Positions 25,801 through 39,039 of a stretch of DNA of 64,000 bases are shown here, in pieces; the first letter of the stretch is position 1, and each line of letters starts with the position of its first letter. A program made the position numbers and the translations under genes. The stretch comes from Gonapodya prolifera JEL478. Its lineage: Eukaryota; Monoblepharomycota; Monoblepharidomycetes; Monoblepharidales; Gonapodyaceae. The notes beneath the pieces were generated by a model. That model did no database searches, was not told where the DNA came from, and worked only from the letters and a program-made list of their open reading frames with translations. The DNA lies in the NCBI GenBank assembly GCA_001574975.1, contig KQ965747.1, positions 161,267-225,266 of the forward strand, given 5' to 3'.

Positions 25801-27118
25801 CCTTGATACACATGGTCTTAGTCACTCCAACCACACAACGCCTCGCCTTCGCCCAGCACCATCCGACTACATCTCCAGCCTCCCGCCCTGCCTCAACCGC
25901 CCCATCCGCTCCCGGATCATCCACTTTAAAGCCAACGTGTGCCGCGACTCGAAGTCCCCTGTACGCTCGGGCGCACGTCGAGTCGAGCACGAGGGTGAGG
26001 TCGGGGTTGGCCACCGGAAGAACTCGGATGAGAGGGGGATGAGGCACTGAAAGGTTGCGAGACAGAAGAAACCCGTGTAGAAGTGATGGGGTGAGAGGGG
26101 GCGGTGGCGGTGGTTGGGGGGTGACTATGGTAGGGAGCCCTATAAGAGCTCGTGAGGACCGTCGCTGGAGGAGTGCAGCCGGAGGAGGTGGAGCGAGCAT
26201 GGCAGATTGAGGACGGGAGAATGTTCCCGAGGCGCTTGGCATGAAGAGGACGCTTTGACTGGGGATGCTTTCCAAAAGGTGGGTTGTCTTGTGTTCTCGT
26301 TTAATTGCCCGAGAAGCACTGGACGTGTTGCGAGCGGCCTTTGATTCTAGAACGGGTACGTCACGCTCAACTCCCAAAATTGCCTCCAGTTTCGTCTTAA
26401 GAATGGTCCAAGGCTCCACTGCGGCCCCCTTCTCCACCCTCTTCCCTCCAGCAACACGCCTGTTTTGCCCAATCTGCTCTTCTTCTTCAATGAGCTTCAT
26501 GACAGCATCTTTCACTCGTTCTGCAGATTTTTTTCGCTCTTCTTCCTCATTTTCGAAATGAAGGGATGACCTGCGTCGCCGCATTATTGAAAGGCGCCGT
26601 CCAGGGGTGTCGACGATTTTCTCTGCGACCTCTGCAGGAACAAAGGCTTCTGCCTGCGTACCAAGAAGTGGATTTCGTCGCAGCGCCGAGCGTGGTCCTG
26701 AGCTCGACGAAGCGGAAGAACTGGAGCCCGAGTCGTCATCCGAAGAACTAAAGCTGTCGCTGACGAACGAAGATGATCGAGAGCGGTCCCAAGGGTTGTC
26801 CCCCGAGTTATTTCCAAAGAGGCTGTCACTGGATTGCCCGCCCTCATCTTCATCGGATTCACTTTGTGAAGTTTCATCTTCTTCACTGCCAGACTCCTCA
26901 CTGTCGTTTCCCTGTTCCGACTCCCCATCCTCGAAGTCCACTCCAGCGTCACCAGTAATCTCTCTGACATCGTCGGCATCGCTGAATTTAACTGTCCGCC
27001 CTCCAGCAGGGATCGGTTGTTCCAATGCTTCTTCACCACTGCTCTGAAACTCATTCCGGACCTCCGGAGGATCCTCTTGCCCCAGATCCACTCCGTCTGA
27101 ATTTGCTGACTGCAGCAT
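19872..27118 (-). CDS. Giant WD40 + HEAT protein, WDR87/WDR97-like
   Basis: A long multi-exon gene read from ATG 27118 to TAG 19872. Exon 1 (to about 25804) encodes an acidic, Ser-rich disordered N-terminus. The next exons, to about 23530, give WD40 repeats: HITAVEEASEFIVGG, YLCVGGTEGR, VSGGKDGVVRCWSLETG, CGTS|DGQLLLIDIS, MIFTCGRDSLLRCFKI and FATSSMDGTVKIW. A middle part of short exons is charged and helical (KRRIDLARKLRLRVESKF), with a Pro-rich stretch at 21180-21650. The C-terminal part (20700-20200) has HEAT-like helices (VLALIYRLADKEDDVRKAAL), then a basic tail. This order, and phrases such as LYNLLSGGDLAVYEA, recall WDR87/WDR97, which in animals are cilium or sperm-tail proteins. Some middle exons remain unresolved. 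Flagellar function is inference. Confidence 0.68.
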
Positions 27119-27525
27119 TCAAAGCTCCTTGCAGACTCGAAATGGCGATCGAATGAAGATTGTGTGGTGGCGCAGCGAACACAAGTGCGGTTGAAATTCT
27201 GCAGGACATCCCACCACACCATCAGAAGGACCAGTTTGATAAGTTAGTATTTTGTCCTCTCCCCATTCAATGAAAATTGAACAGACTTGCTTCGCACTAG
27301 TATTACTTCGTACGTATAAGTCAACAATATCAAACATAGATATGCTAGAGTACAGGTACAAAACAGAAACTCCATAATGCTAAGCGTTCACTCCCAGAAT
27401 GCCTCCCCATTCCGTGCACATCCGTATATACATCAATCACATCAAGTAAGACGTCAATGCAATTTCGTACCGCATAAAGTGTTCAGAAGCAAAATATCCG
27501 AACGTTACGTTGACCCCAACATCCT
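27119..27525. other. Intergenic, no gene seen
   Basis: About 0.4 kb between the start of the WD40 gene and the stop of the kinase gene. No coding or RNA signal was recognised. Confidence 0.6.
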
Positions 27526-30500
27526 TCAGTACGACCGGTAGTACCCCCGACTTTCATCCTCCCACGCAGTCCTGCGACGCTGTTCACGCGACACCAAGTC
27601 ATCATGATCCGGGTGAGCATTTGGAGATCGCCCCCCGTCCAGAGCATCATTGTAATCTTGCATCCTTTCTCCTGTCAGCTGTTGAAACACCTCTGCGGTC
27701 AACGAGGCGTGCCTTCGGAGATTGCTTACGTCGGGTACGTTCTCATCCAAAAGTTCTTCCTCGTTCCTGGTCATCCTCTCGGCCCACTCCTCGAAATTGT
27801 CATCGTCGTCAACAGAGGATGGTCGTCCATGTGTCCAGTGCCACGGCGTACTTTTGGGACGATCTCCAGATGTTTTAGAGTGGGAGCTTTGCCTCATCTG
27901 CCCTGAAAGCTCCGAGTATTGCGAAATAGGTGATTGCCCTCTAACATTCGGTCCTGCCGGAGCCTGTCTGCCGGACAAATCCGAATAGGTCATCCTCGAT
28001 TGCGCCTCTCCCAGTGACGCCACTGCCACTGCGCTGGGAGGCGGTAAACCAGCATCATTCGGTGCCGTGCTGGACCGAACAATCATCGTCTGCGAATTAC
28101 GCGGAGACACTTCCGATGGCGGGCCAGACACGTCGATCTCTGCGTGCCTCAAGTTCGCTAAGCTCTTTGGTCTCCACAGATACTTGCGGAATCCCTTAGG
28201 TGGAGCCGATATCGATGGAGGGACTATGGCTCGCATTGTCGATTGCGAACTCGAGACTGACGCATCCACCAGTGGTGTTCGAGAGTGATCACTCGGAATT
28301 GGAGTTCGCTGGTCGGCAACGATAGCGCCCAAAAATGAGTTGCGCCAAGAAGATTTCTGGCGATTAAACCGCGGAGGCGGCGTCGATGACGTGTTCGGCA
28401 AATCTGGTGGAACTCCAACATTCCTGTTGGAATCCACGACATCGCCTGATGTGGCGCTTCCCAGCTTTCTGCTTCGAGAAGGCGACTCTCCGAGTATTTT
28501 TGATCGGCTGGGGGATTCCTGAGCTGACTTGAGTTTCGTCGAAGACGGTGCCGCCCCATGGTTTCCACCTCCATTTATCTGTTCCATCACTGCAGCAGCA
28601 GCAGCGTCATCTATTTTCATGGATCTTCGGAAAAAGGCGGAAAGACTCTTTTGAGGGGGTCTCTCTTGCGGAGCTTGCGGGGGACCCGAGTCTGGAATCG
28701 AAATGTCCGTATCCGACTTCAACTTGGAACCCACTGCTGACAGGGCTTTGACCATGCCAGACCGTTCCCTGGGAGGACTGATGGGTGTGGGAGGTTTTGA
28801 AAGCTCTACGGCGGACATGGTGTGAGGTCCATCGGGAATAGCTGCACAACAACACCCTATTTGAGCTCGGAGGGCTATTGTGCCGGGGACAAAACAAACT
28901 CACTATCAGCTGGTCCAGCTTTCCCTTTCTTTGCACTCTTCGGCGTCAATCCGAAGAAATTCCGAAGCCGAGATCCAATCGACGTGGGCTATGATAAGAG
29001 ATCGAGAATCAGAGCCATGTTTGCAAGTTCAATCCCTGTCGACACGCACTTCGGGTTCCTTTTCCTCCCACTGTCGCATCCTAACACTTGGGTCGACAAA
29101 CCACCTGCCAATCCGCGCCTCCCATTCACGAACACCAATCTCGTCAAGGTCGGCAACCGTCCATTCGTGGAAAGCGGCTTCCTTAAGAGTCGCTCGTCGA
29201 CTTTGGTCCTTTTCCAGGAGGCGAGAAAGCAGGTGCACCAACTGCGGTGTTGGAGGAAGGACGTCGGGACCATGGTTGAAAGAAGGTCTAATTTGCAGTT
29301 TGTGTGTTGTAAGATGAGAACATTGAGCAAACATGGCAACGCTCACGCTTGGATCCCAACAGCCCTGTATGCATCCCAAATGTTCGCTCCAGCGAAGGGT
29401 AACTTTCCAAATGCGATGCAGTACAGTGTGACACCAGAGGCCCAAACATCCCCCGCTACCATTCCCGGTCTCGATCGTGTCAGGCTTGCGCTCGCACGCA
29501 CCGTCTCAATGCTGACACGACCGTCACTATCAAGCCCGTAACAAGCCTCCGGGGGAAGAAAGGCAGGAGTACCGGCGCCGTGGGCTAACTCATCATCGAG
29601 ATCGAGAGTTGCTGTAGTCGCAGAATCAATGTCGCTAGTCTGGGTGGTCTGATAGACAACGACAGTTGTTCGAGGACGCGTGGACGAAACAGCTGGGGCA
29701 TGCCTGAGGTAACAGGAACTTCCCAAATCCGAGAGAACGAGTCGGTTATCTTGGCCTATCAACAGATTAGCGGGCTTTATATCGCGATGGGCGATACCAA
29801 AGTAGTGCACTATGGTGTTGAATGGGTTTAACATTCGTCATGTCTTGGTCCGAACTGGAAGAGACATCGCGGAACTCACAAAATGCGACCCCTTCCAGCA
29901 AATCCCGCCAAAGTGGCCTCGCCGTTTTCTCAGACCAAAAAGGACGAGGAGGGTCCGCCAAGTCATCGCTCCATTTGAGCGCGCCTTGTGCGGCATAATC
30001 CAGAACTTGAGGCAAAGTTAAGTCGTGGTAAATACAGACTTCAGCGATTTTCGCTTTTGATTAGGACCCACCGATGTAAACCTTTGGGCTTGACGGGTCA
30101 TCCACCACTTCTCGCAATCCTATGATGCGGTCACCCCCAGCATCAGCAGCCATAGCAAGGACCTCGACTTCTCTCTTAATGCGCGCTTGGTGCAGAAGGT
30201 CCTCCAATCTAAATGTCCCGGTCTCTCGACTGTCCCCCATAAGATGTGCAAGCATACGCATTCGCGGATTAACTGACTTCTTTGCTGGTGAGCGAGGCAC
30301 AACTTTGATCGCCACTTGAGACCCTGTGCGCAAGTCGATTCCAACTTTGACCTTCCCGTTTACACCGCGTCCGACTTCCTGTACAATAGAGTATCCGTTG
30401 ATGCACTTTCGTCCAGAACTGGGATCTACATGCTTATCCAGTTGCCGACTAAAGATCACGGTACGGCGTTGTCGCAAGTGTTCATCTTCACCTAGCATTA

Positions 30501-33318
30501 CCGATGTGGCCGTGGCAACGGCAATACGTAAAGGAGTTGGTGGCAGAACGGGCAGAGCTGCTTGACTTGGCCGCCTTCCGAACACAATGGAGCTTGAGGT
30601 TGGCGATGGTGTCTCCGCCAAAACTGCACCGGGGACTCTCACAGGAGAGCCATAGGGACTTTCGCCATGACGCTCAGAAGGGGTTGTCCGTGTCATATGA
30701 ACGTCATTTTGAGGGAAAATCACTCTCGCAGAACTTGTCCCTGCGAGTGAAACTAAAGGTGCAACTTTAGATCTCGGCGGCGTGAGTTCGATATATGAAC
30801 GTCGCTGGGGGTAGTTCGGATCGTCCGGATCTCGGTCAAAATCCATGCTAGTTGCCTCACGATATCCGGGAATGGGGAGTCGAGGTTGCGTCGTTCTATC
30901 TCCGTTGGGTGATTGATACATGCTCCCGCCTGAATCGACCGACGGTCTGACATCAAATCCGAATTCTCCGTAGCCGTGGATGGGGGACGCCATGAGGCCC
31001 GCCCCAGCAGCCGTGCGATGGATCGGAGGAAAGGAGATCGGGTGTTGCGCGACAGCCGCACCGATGTGCCAAGTGGAAGCAACAGCTTTGTACGGCCGAT
31101 TCTGTTCTGCTGAGCCACTCGAACTATCAGAATTGACACGTCCCTGCGATGGACGTTGGACAGTGGCTTGCGACGTGTCTCGGCTTACCGCGAATCGAAA
31201 TGGTGGAGCGGAGCTCGAGCCTGGAGATATCCCCGAATAGTACGCAGACAAGTTGGGAGGAGTTGTCACTCGACGGGAAGCACTATTCGATGGTTGCAGA
31301 GGTAATGATATCATCGAGTCCATCGTACTAGAGTTGTTTCCTCCAGATGTTGACGAGTACAGTGATCCAATGGATCCAAGACTCCCCATTTCTCTGCGAT
31401 CATTTGAATATTGTGCAAGATATGTTTGATGAGGAATATGGGGTGCGATTTGGAGCAACCCAGTAAGTTCCATGTTCTCTCGTGACGCTCCGGCAACTAA
31501 TTCCGGAGCTTCCAGCGAGTAATTGGAACCCATGGATTCGCTCAGAGCTCGTGTATGGGAGGGAAGAGGGGAGGGTGCGAGATGGCTGGGTACCAGAGCA
31601 CTCAACGATGAGGTGCCCGAATCTGAAATCACGGAATGCCTCGCTGGGTACATGAGGGATTCGTCGGAGTCTGCACGGTGGTGAAATGCAGGCCTACTGC
31701 GGGATCGTGACCCATCAAGTGATGACTCGTCGGCAGAAGTATCGGAAAAACGATGATAATCGGCGAGATATTGAGTTGGGTGGCGAATAGAAGACCCTTC
31801 GGAGGTTGATGATAATGCAGACTCATCTGAGGGTCGATGGGATTGGTGTTTCAATCCGGTCGGTGTACTGAAGTTGCTCTGTGAGTGAATGAAAGGGGCA
31901 TCAGTAGGGTAGTCGGCGGCGAGAGAATCGAGGAATGAACGTGATGGGGGAAGTTGAGCCGCCAGGTTCAACATCGACAAAGCCGTCGTCCCGTTTGATG
32001 TCTGCCGTCCATATACTGGACCTTGACTTCCACTTAATGGTGAAGCTCGCCCATTGATGGTCCGCGACGCATCGTATCGGGCAGCTATTGTTGTTGCTGT
32101 TGAGAACGTCGTGATGGACTGCCCACTCGCTGATTTTGGCAGCTTAGTGGAGCCATTCTGTTGAGATGATAGGGCGGCTGTAACATACGGGGAAACGATC
32201 GGGCTTGTGGTCGGTGCCGATCGCTCCGAGGATGTGGATTCCGGAGAGGCCCCGCCATGGCTGACAACGCCGGTGGGTCTGCCCTGTGGGTTGGAACCCC
32301 CTGGTGATGATCGACCATTTTCTCTAACAGGAAATTCGCGTTCAGGGAGTGAAGGAGCACTACTTCCATGATTCGTGGATGCTGCTTTCAAATTTGGAGA
32401 GCGCGCGCTTTGGTGGTTTGGGTCGCGCCATGCTCCCAAACTCCCATTCGAGTCTGAATGAGGAGCCTTCAACGATTCCATTCTGATTTGCTCTCGCGGG
32501 GCACTAATTTTCGCAGCTGACGGTGAAGTTTCGGTTTCCCCATTCCGTGCATTTCTCCGTAGTGACTCTTGTTGGTCTTCCAGTGAAGGTTCAGATATTA
32601 GCTGGTTGATCCACCCCCTCTCATAAAACGGTGTTTCTTTGGAAAGTGCTTCCATGACAGAATCGGAGCTGTCCGAGTAAGGAGACTCTGGAGAGAGGGG
32701 CGTTGTAGGGGAAAATGGAGCTCCTGGCTCTGGAGGAAGGTACTGAGACTGATATGGCACAGCAGGACCCGTTTGTCGAGATGCCACAGGATTGTGATCG
32801 CGTTGATACCCCAAAGATACACTGGTATTTCGAGCTCCGGAAATGCGAAGGCGAGAGGGGGATGCAGACGATGCACGTGGACGCCCGTTGTGAGCTTGCT
32901 GATTCGACCTATTCGGAGATACTCCATTGCGAGGTCTTCCCGGGGAGACAGATTGGACCTCTCCGTCTCCGGTTTGGCCCAACTTTTCGGAAGTGTAGTA
33001 GCTATCCAGAAGATACGAGCTGTTGTCACCCTCAGCCCAACGTTCCGGACTCCCCCCTGCAGCAGGATCTTCTCCGGAAGCATAAAGGATCCGTTTACTG
33101 GGAGGTTGTCCTGGACTGGAATCATAAGTTCCCGGAGAGCCGTTTCCCATGATAACGGTGGTAACTGAACTTGCGGTGCTCGCCCGAGAGAAAACCGTAG
33201 CTGCACTCGCTGAGCCGGTGAGCCTTGGTTGAGTGATACTATCGCTTCTGCTTCGGCGTTTCATCGCTAAAGGGTTGAAAGACGGAGTTAGTTGGGAGAA
33301 TGTTGTCCAGCGCCTCAT
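27526..33318 (-). CDS. Large protein kinase, CaMKK/LKB1 (SNF1-activating) type
   Basis: Exon 1 (33318 to about 30074) encodes ~970 Ser/Pro-rich disordered residues, then the kinase N-lobe: gly loop EVGRGVNGKVKVG and VAIK lysine. Introns near 30020-30073 and 29820-29880 lead to YHDLTLPQVLDYA and to HRDIKPANLL with DLG (for DFG), GTPAFLPPEAC and MVAGDVWASGVTLYC. The frame continues through GLTPKSAKKGKAGPAD and an intron at 28835-28901 (phase 1) into a Ser-rich C-terminal tail of about 430 residues ending at 27526. The GTPAF activation segment and PPE are typical of the CaMKK/LKB1/Elm1-Sak1-Tos3-Ssp1 group, which phosphorylates the AMPK/SNF1 T-loop. DLG also occurs in LKB1. Total length is roughly 1750 residues, long for the group. 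The kinase call is firm; the subfamily is an inference. Confidence 0.8.
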
Positions 33319-34303
33319 CTGGCTCGCTGCTTTTCGTGCCCCGCCTCATGAAGAGAGGCACGCCCTCTTGCACTCTAAATCATTCTCCAAATATCACGCG
33401 AGGCGACACCGTTGGTTCCACGAGCGGAGCTTCTGTGATCAAATCTCAAAACAACTGATTGCAACATATCCACATCGAGCACCCATCATGTGGAAGGGCT
33501 ACAATTTTCATGATGCAATACCATAACTGTAGACTTCCATCGCCCGGAAGCTCTCACCTTGGGCGCCAACAACAGGACGCTAGCCAATCTGTTCCAATCG
33601 AAGCCCACTCGGGAAGACTTTCCACCCGGTAACGCCGTTAGAGCCCAGTATTTTTCACAGAGCGGTGCTTTCTTCGATTCGCAGGATACGAGGATTTGCG
33701 CGACTTTTCCCCGAGAGTGGATGTGTCAGAACGCAATCCCTCAACAAACATCGACCGGCAAGGGGTCAAGACAGGCTCACCAAAATCACAGCCAAGTCCG
33801 ATTGACTGTCTCACTTGGCATCTAATGCTCCGTGTTGAGTCCGGACAGGCGAGGTTTGGGGGAAAGTGGCGCTCGAGTCGAGTGGTGTTGATAGAACGGG
33901 AGGGGTGGTTGACAGAATGGTTCAAACAAGCAACCAAACCTTTACTTTGGAAGTAAGTAATTATGCCAACTTCAGCGTCTGTAGAGTTTTCGAAAAGCCA
34001 TTTGACTCCAGCACGTTATAGACCTCATGTATATCGGCTGGACAAGTATGAGGAATCAGGTCACTGTGACCCACCGACTTTTTCATAAGTTCTACCGCAT
34101 AGTGTTTGACGTGAAGTTTTCTAGTCGCATTGGCCTGTTTCGCCCATATGTATCTGTTCGATGTATCGTGCAGTACGCCGCCAGTAAAGAAAAATATATT
34201 AGTGTACTGCAGGTGATTTGCATTTGTCTGGCTCCTGTTCCCACCGAGATACTTCGAAGTGCAACTTCAAACCAAAGCCCTTGACTTCCACCAACACTTC
34301 GTG
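33319..34303. other. Intergenic between divergent genes
   Basis: About 1 kb between the kinase start and ARL2. Only short unconserved frames were seen; it should contain both promoters. Confidence 0.55.
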
Positions 34304-35280
34304 ATGGGTCTACTCACGATTCTCCGGAAGAATCGGCAGCGAGAGCGGGAAATTCGCATTCTAATTCTGTGGGTCTCATGGGGCATTAAAGGAGTGAATG
34401 CGTGTCCACGAAGTACGGTGGTTTGACGTTGATCATAATCGTTGATTGCTTCTTCCCTGGCCTGTCCAATCCTTCTACGCACCGTGTGCAATACATTTCG
34501 CTGGACTCCCTCCGAACTGATACCTGGCTGTGGTTCTGCAGAGGATTGGACAACGCAGGAAAAACCACCATCGTTCACCGCCTTCTCGGTCGCGACTTGT
34601 CCTCCATATCCCCGACATTGGGCTTTGCAATATCAACAATTGCCTACGGCGGATTTAAGCTGAACGTATGGGACGTTGGGGGACAAAAGTCCATTAGATC
34701 GTTCTGGAGGAACTACTTTGAGAAGACGGACGCCGTGGTCTGGGTCGTTGACGCAGCTGATGGAGAGGAAAGGTTGAAAGAGTGTCGAAAGGAAATGGAG
34801 AGGGTTGTGACAGAAGAGGTAGGTTTCGCAAACATGTGGACCTTGAGCGCACATGTGATAGCCGCTTTCCAAAGAACACTGAGAGGATCAGGGAGAGAGT
34901 TCGAGAGCGCGAGAATGTCACTTCATGCTAGGGGCATGGACTGGGTGTGAAAAAGTGGTGGTTTTATATCTTGAGCGCCAGTTTTTCACCCGCTTACCCG
35001 GATTTGGGCGAGGTCTGTTCGATGATCAAACTGACCTGTCTCCCCTCCCTCTCAGCGCTTATCTGGCGCCACACTTCTTGTTCTCGCAAATAAACAAGAC
35101 CTACCATCCGCACTCCCAGCTTCTACAATTTCCTCACTCCTTGGCCTCGACTCCCCAAATGCGCTTCCCGGTCACCATTGGGCCGTGTGGGGTTGCTCGG
35201 CATACGACGGGCGAGGATTGCGGGAAGCTATCGGGTGGTGCGTTTCAGACGTGGGTGGGAGGCTGTTCCTGGTGGATTGA
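34304..35280 (+). CDS. ARL2: ADP-ribosylation-factor-like GTPase ARL2
   Basis: Three exons, 34304-34368, 34542-34818 and 35056-35280, give 188 residues (human ARL2 has 184). The start is the family-typical MGLLTIL. All GTPase motifs are present: P-loop GLDNAGKTT, switch I with SPTLGF, switch II WDVGGQ, NKQD guanine specificity (ANKQDL) and CSA near the C-terminus. The [19 protein letters not shown] stretch and [15 protein letters not shown] are ARL2-like rather than ARF1-like. ARL2 works with tubulin cofactors in tubulin folding and microtubule maintenance, and with BART-type effectors. Intron 1 uses GTGGGT...TGCAG (phase 2); intron 2 GTAGGT...CTCAG (phase 0). Confidence 0.93.
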
Positions 35281-36295
35281 AGGTGGTGGTGCGAAGATTA
35301 GAATCCGGCGACCCACCTTGGATGCGCTCCCCGTTATGCGACAAGCGCTCTTTATCATACCTATCTGTTCCTGTAAATAATCTATGCTGCACTGTGAAAC
35401 TCACTCGAAATTGGGGAAATGAATCAATCAATTCTGAAAGTGCGTGTTCTCTTGTAATCCAAGCTCCGTTACGTTGCTTAGCAGTATGTGCATCATCTAC
35501 AATTGAAGCGTCGAAGCGGTCGGTGCAACCAAGGGTTGCGACGGTACCGCATTAGTTCTGGTATCTCGTTTTCTTGAAAACGAACGGAGATCTAGCAAGC
35601 AGGAGAGTTTTCATGAATATCACACTTTCAACGAGAAGAATTTTCACGCATCCGATCAACCATTGTTCAAATTTCAAACAGCACAGAGAAGTGATTGTCT
35701 GCACATTCTATCAAATGTATCACCGCGGTTACGACTTCTATAGATTGCTCTACCTCCAACCCGCCATTCATTAGGCCGCCCCGCGCCCAAGTATCATACA
35801 CGAAATGCCTCCTGTGTACATGTAACGGGTGCAGAGCAAAACTGTGGGTAACCGCGAAGATTAAGACAATAACCTCTGACAATGACGTCCGAAGAAAAAG
35901 GTACCAAGGGGGAAAAGAAAAGAAAGTGAAAGTGAAAAGTTCGTGCTGATAGCCCAGAAGAAGACGTGAAGTACGGAAAAAAGGGTGTATGGAGACGAAT
36001 GTTCAGCGTGCAGAATGCCAGTTAGCGCAAGATGACGGACGCCCAGTCCGAGAAAGCGCGCGCACGCCGAGGTATCAAAATTGTGTCCCTTCGATGTCTC
36101 CAATAAGCCCAAGGCCGTCTAAATCCGCATTCCACGCCGTCATTGTACGAATCCAGGCATCAGCGCCTGTGTAGTACTCTACTCCAAACGATGAAAAAAG
36201 AAACCGATGTGAAAAGAAGCCAATCCAACATGCGCCGATGCAGTTCCAACAACAAAACCACCGCATCCACATCGACGCTTTTCCATGTGGTGAGA
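35281..36295. other. Intergenic, no gene seen
   Basis: About 1 kb between the convergent ends of ARL2 and the helicase gene. Short open frames only. Confidence 0.6.
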
Positions 36296-38692
<2,397 letters not shown>

Positions 38693-39039
38693 TCTAGGAA
38701 GGTGGGTTGGATGGGCGAATGACACGGCGTCAAGGGATAGTACCGAAACCGCATACGGGAGGAACAAGTGCCAAAGGAAGAACGTTTGTGTTAGCTCCGT
38801 TCTATTTCGCAGCGTCCGTCCCGGCCGCGACACTCACATTGGTGAAGTGTGATAAAAGGAAAAAATTCGCTCCTGTGGACACTCAACCAACCCAGCCTTG
38901 TCAACGAAACAGCTGGAAAACTGGGACAAAAACACTTTCTCTGAAATTCTTCTATTCGTTGCATCGAACATTTCTCACAACTTCTTCAAGCCTATCTGCA
39001 CACAACTATTTACCAAAGAACGCAGTGAACGAAAACGGG

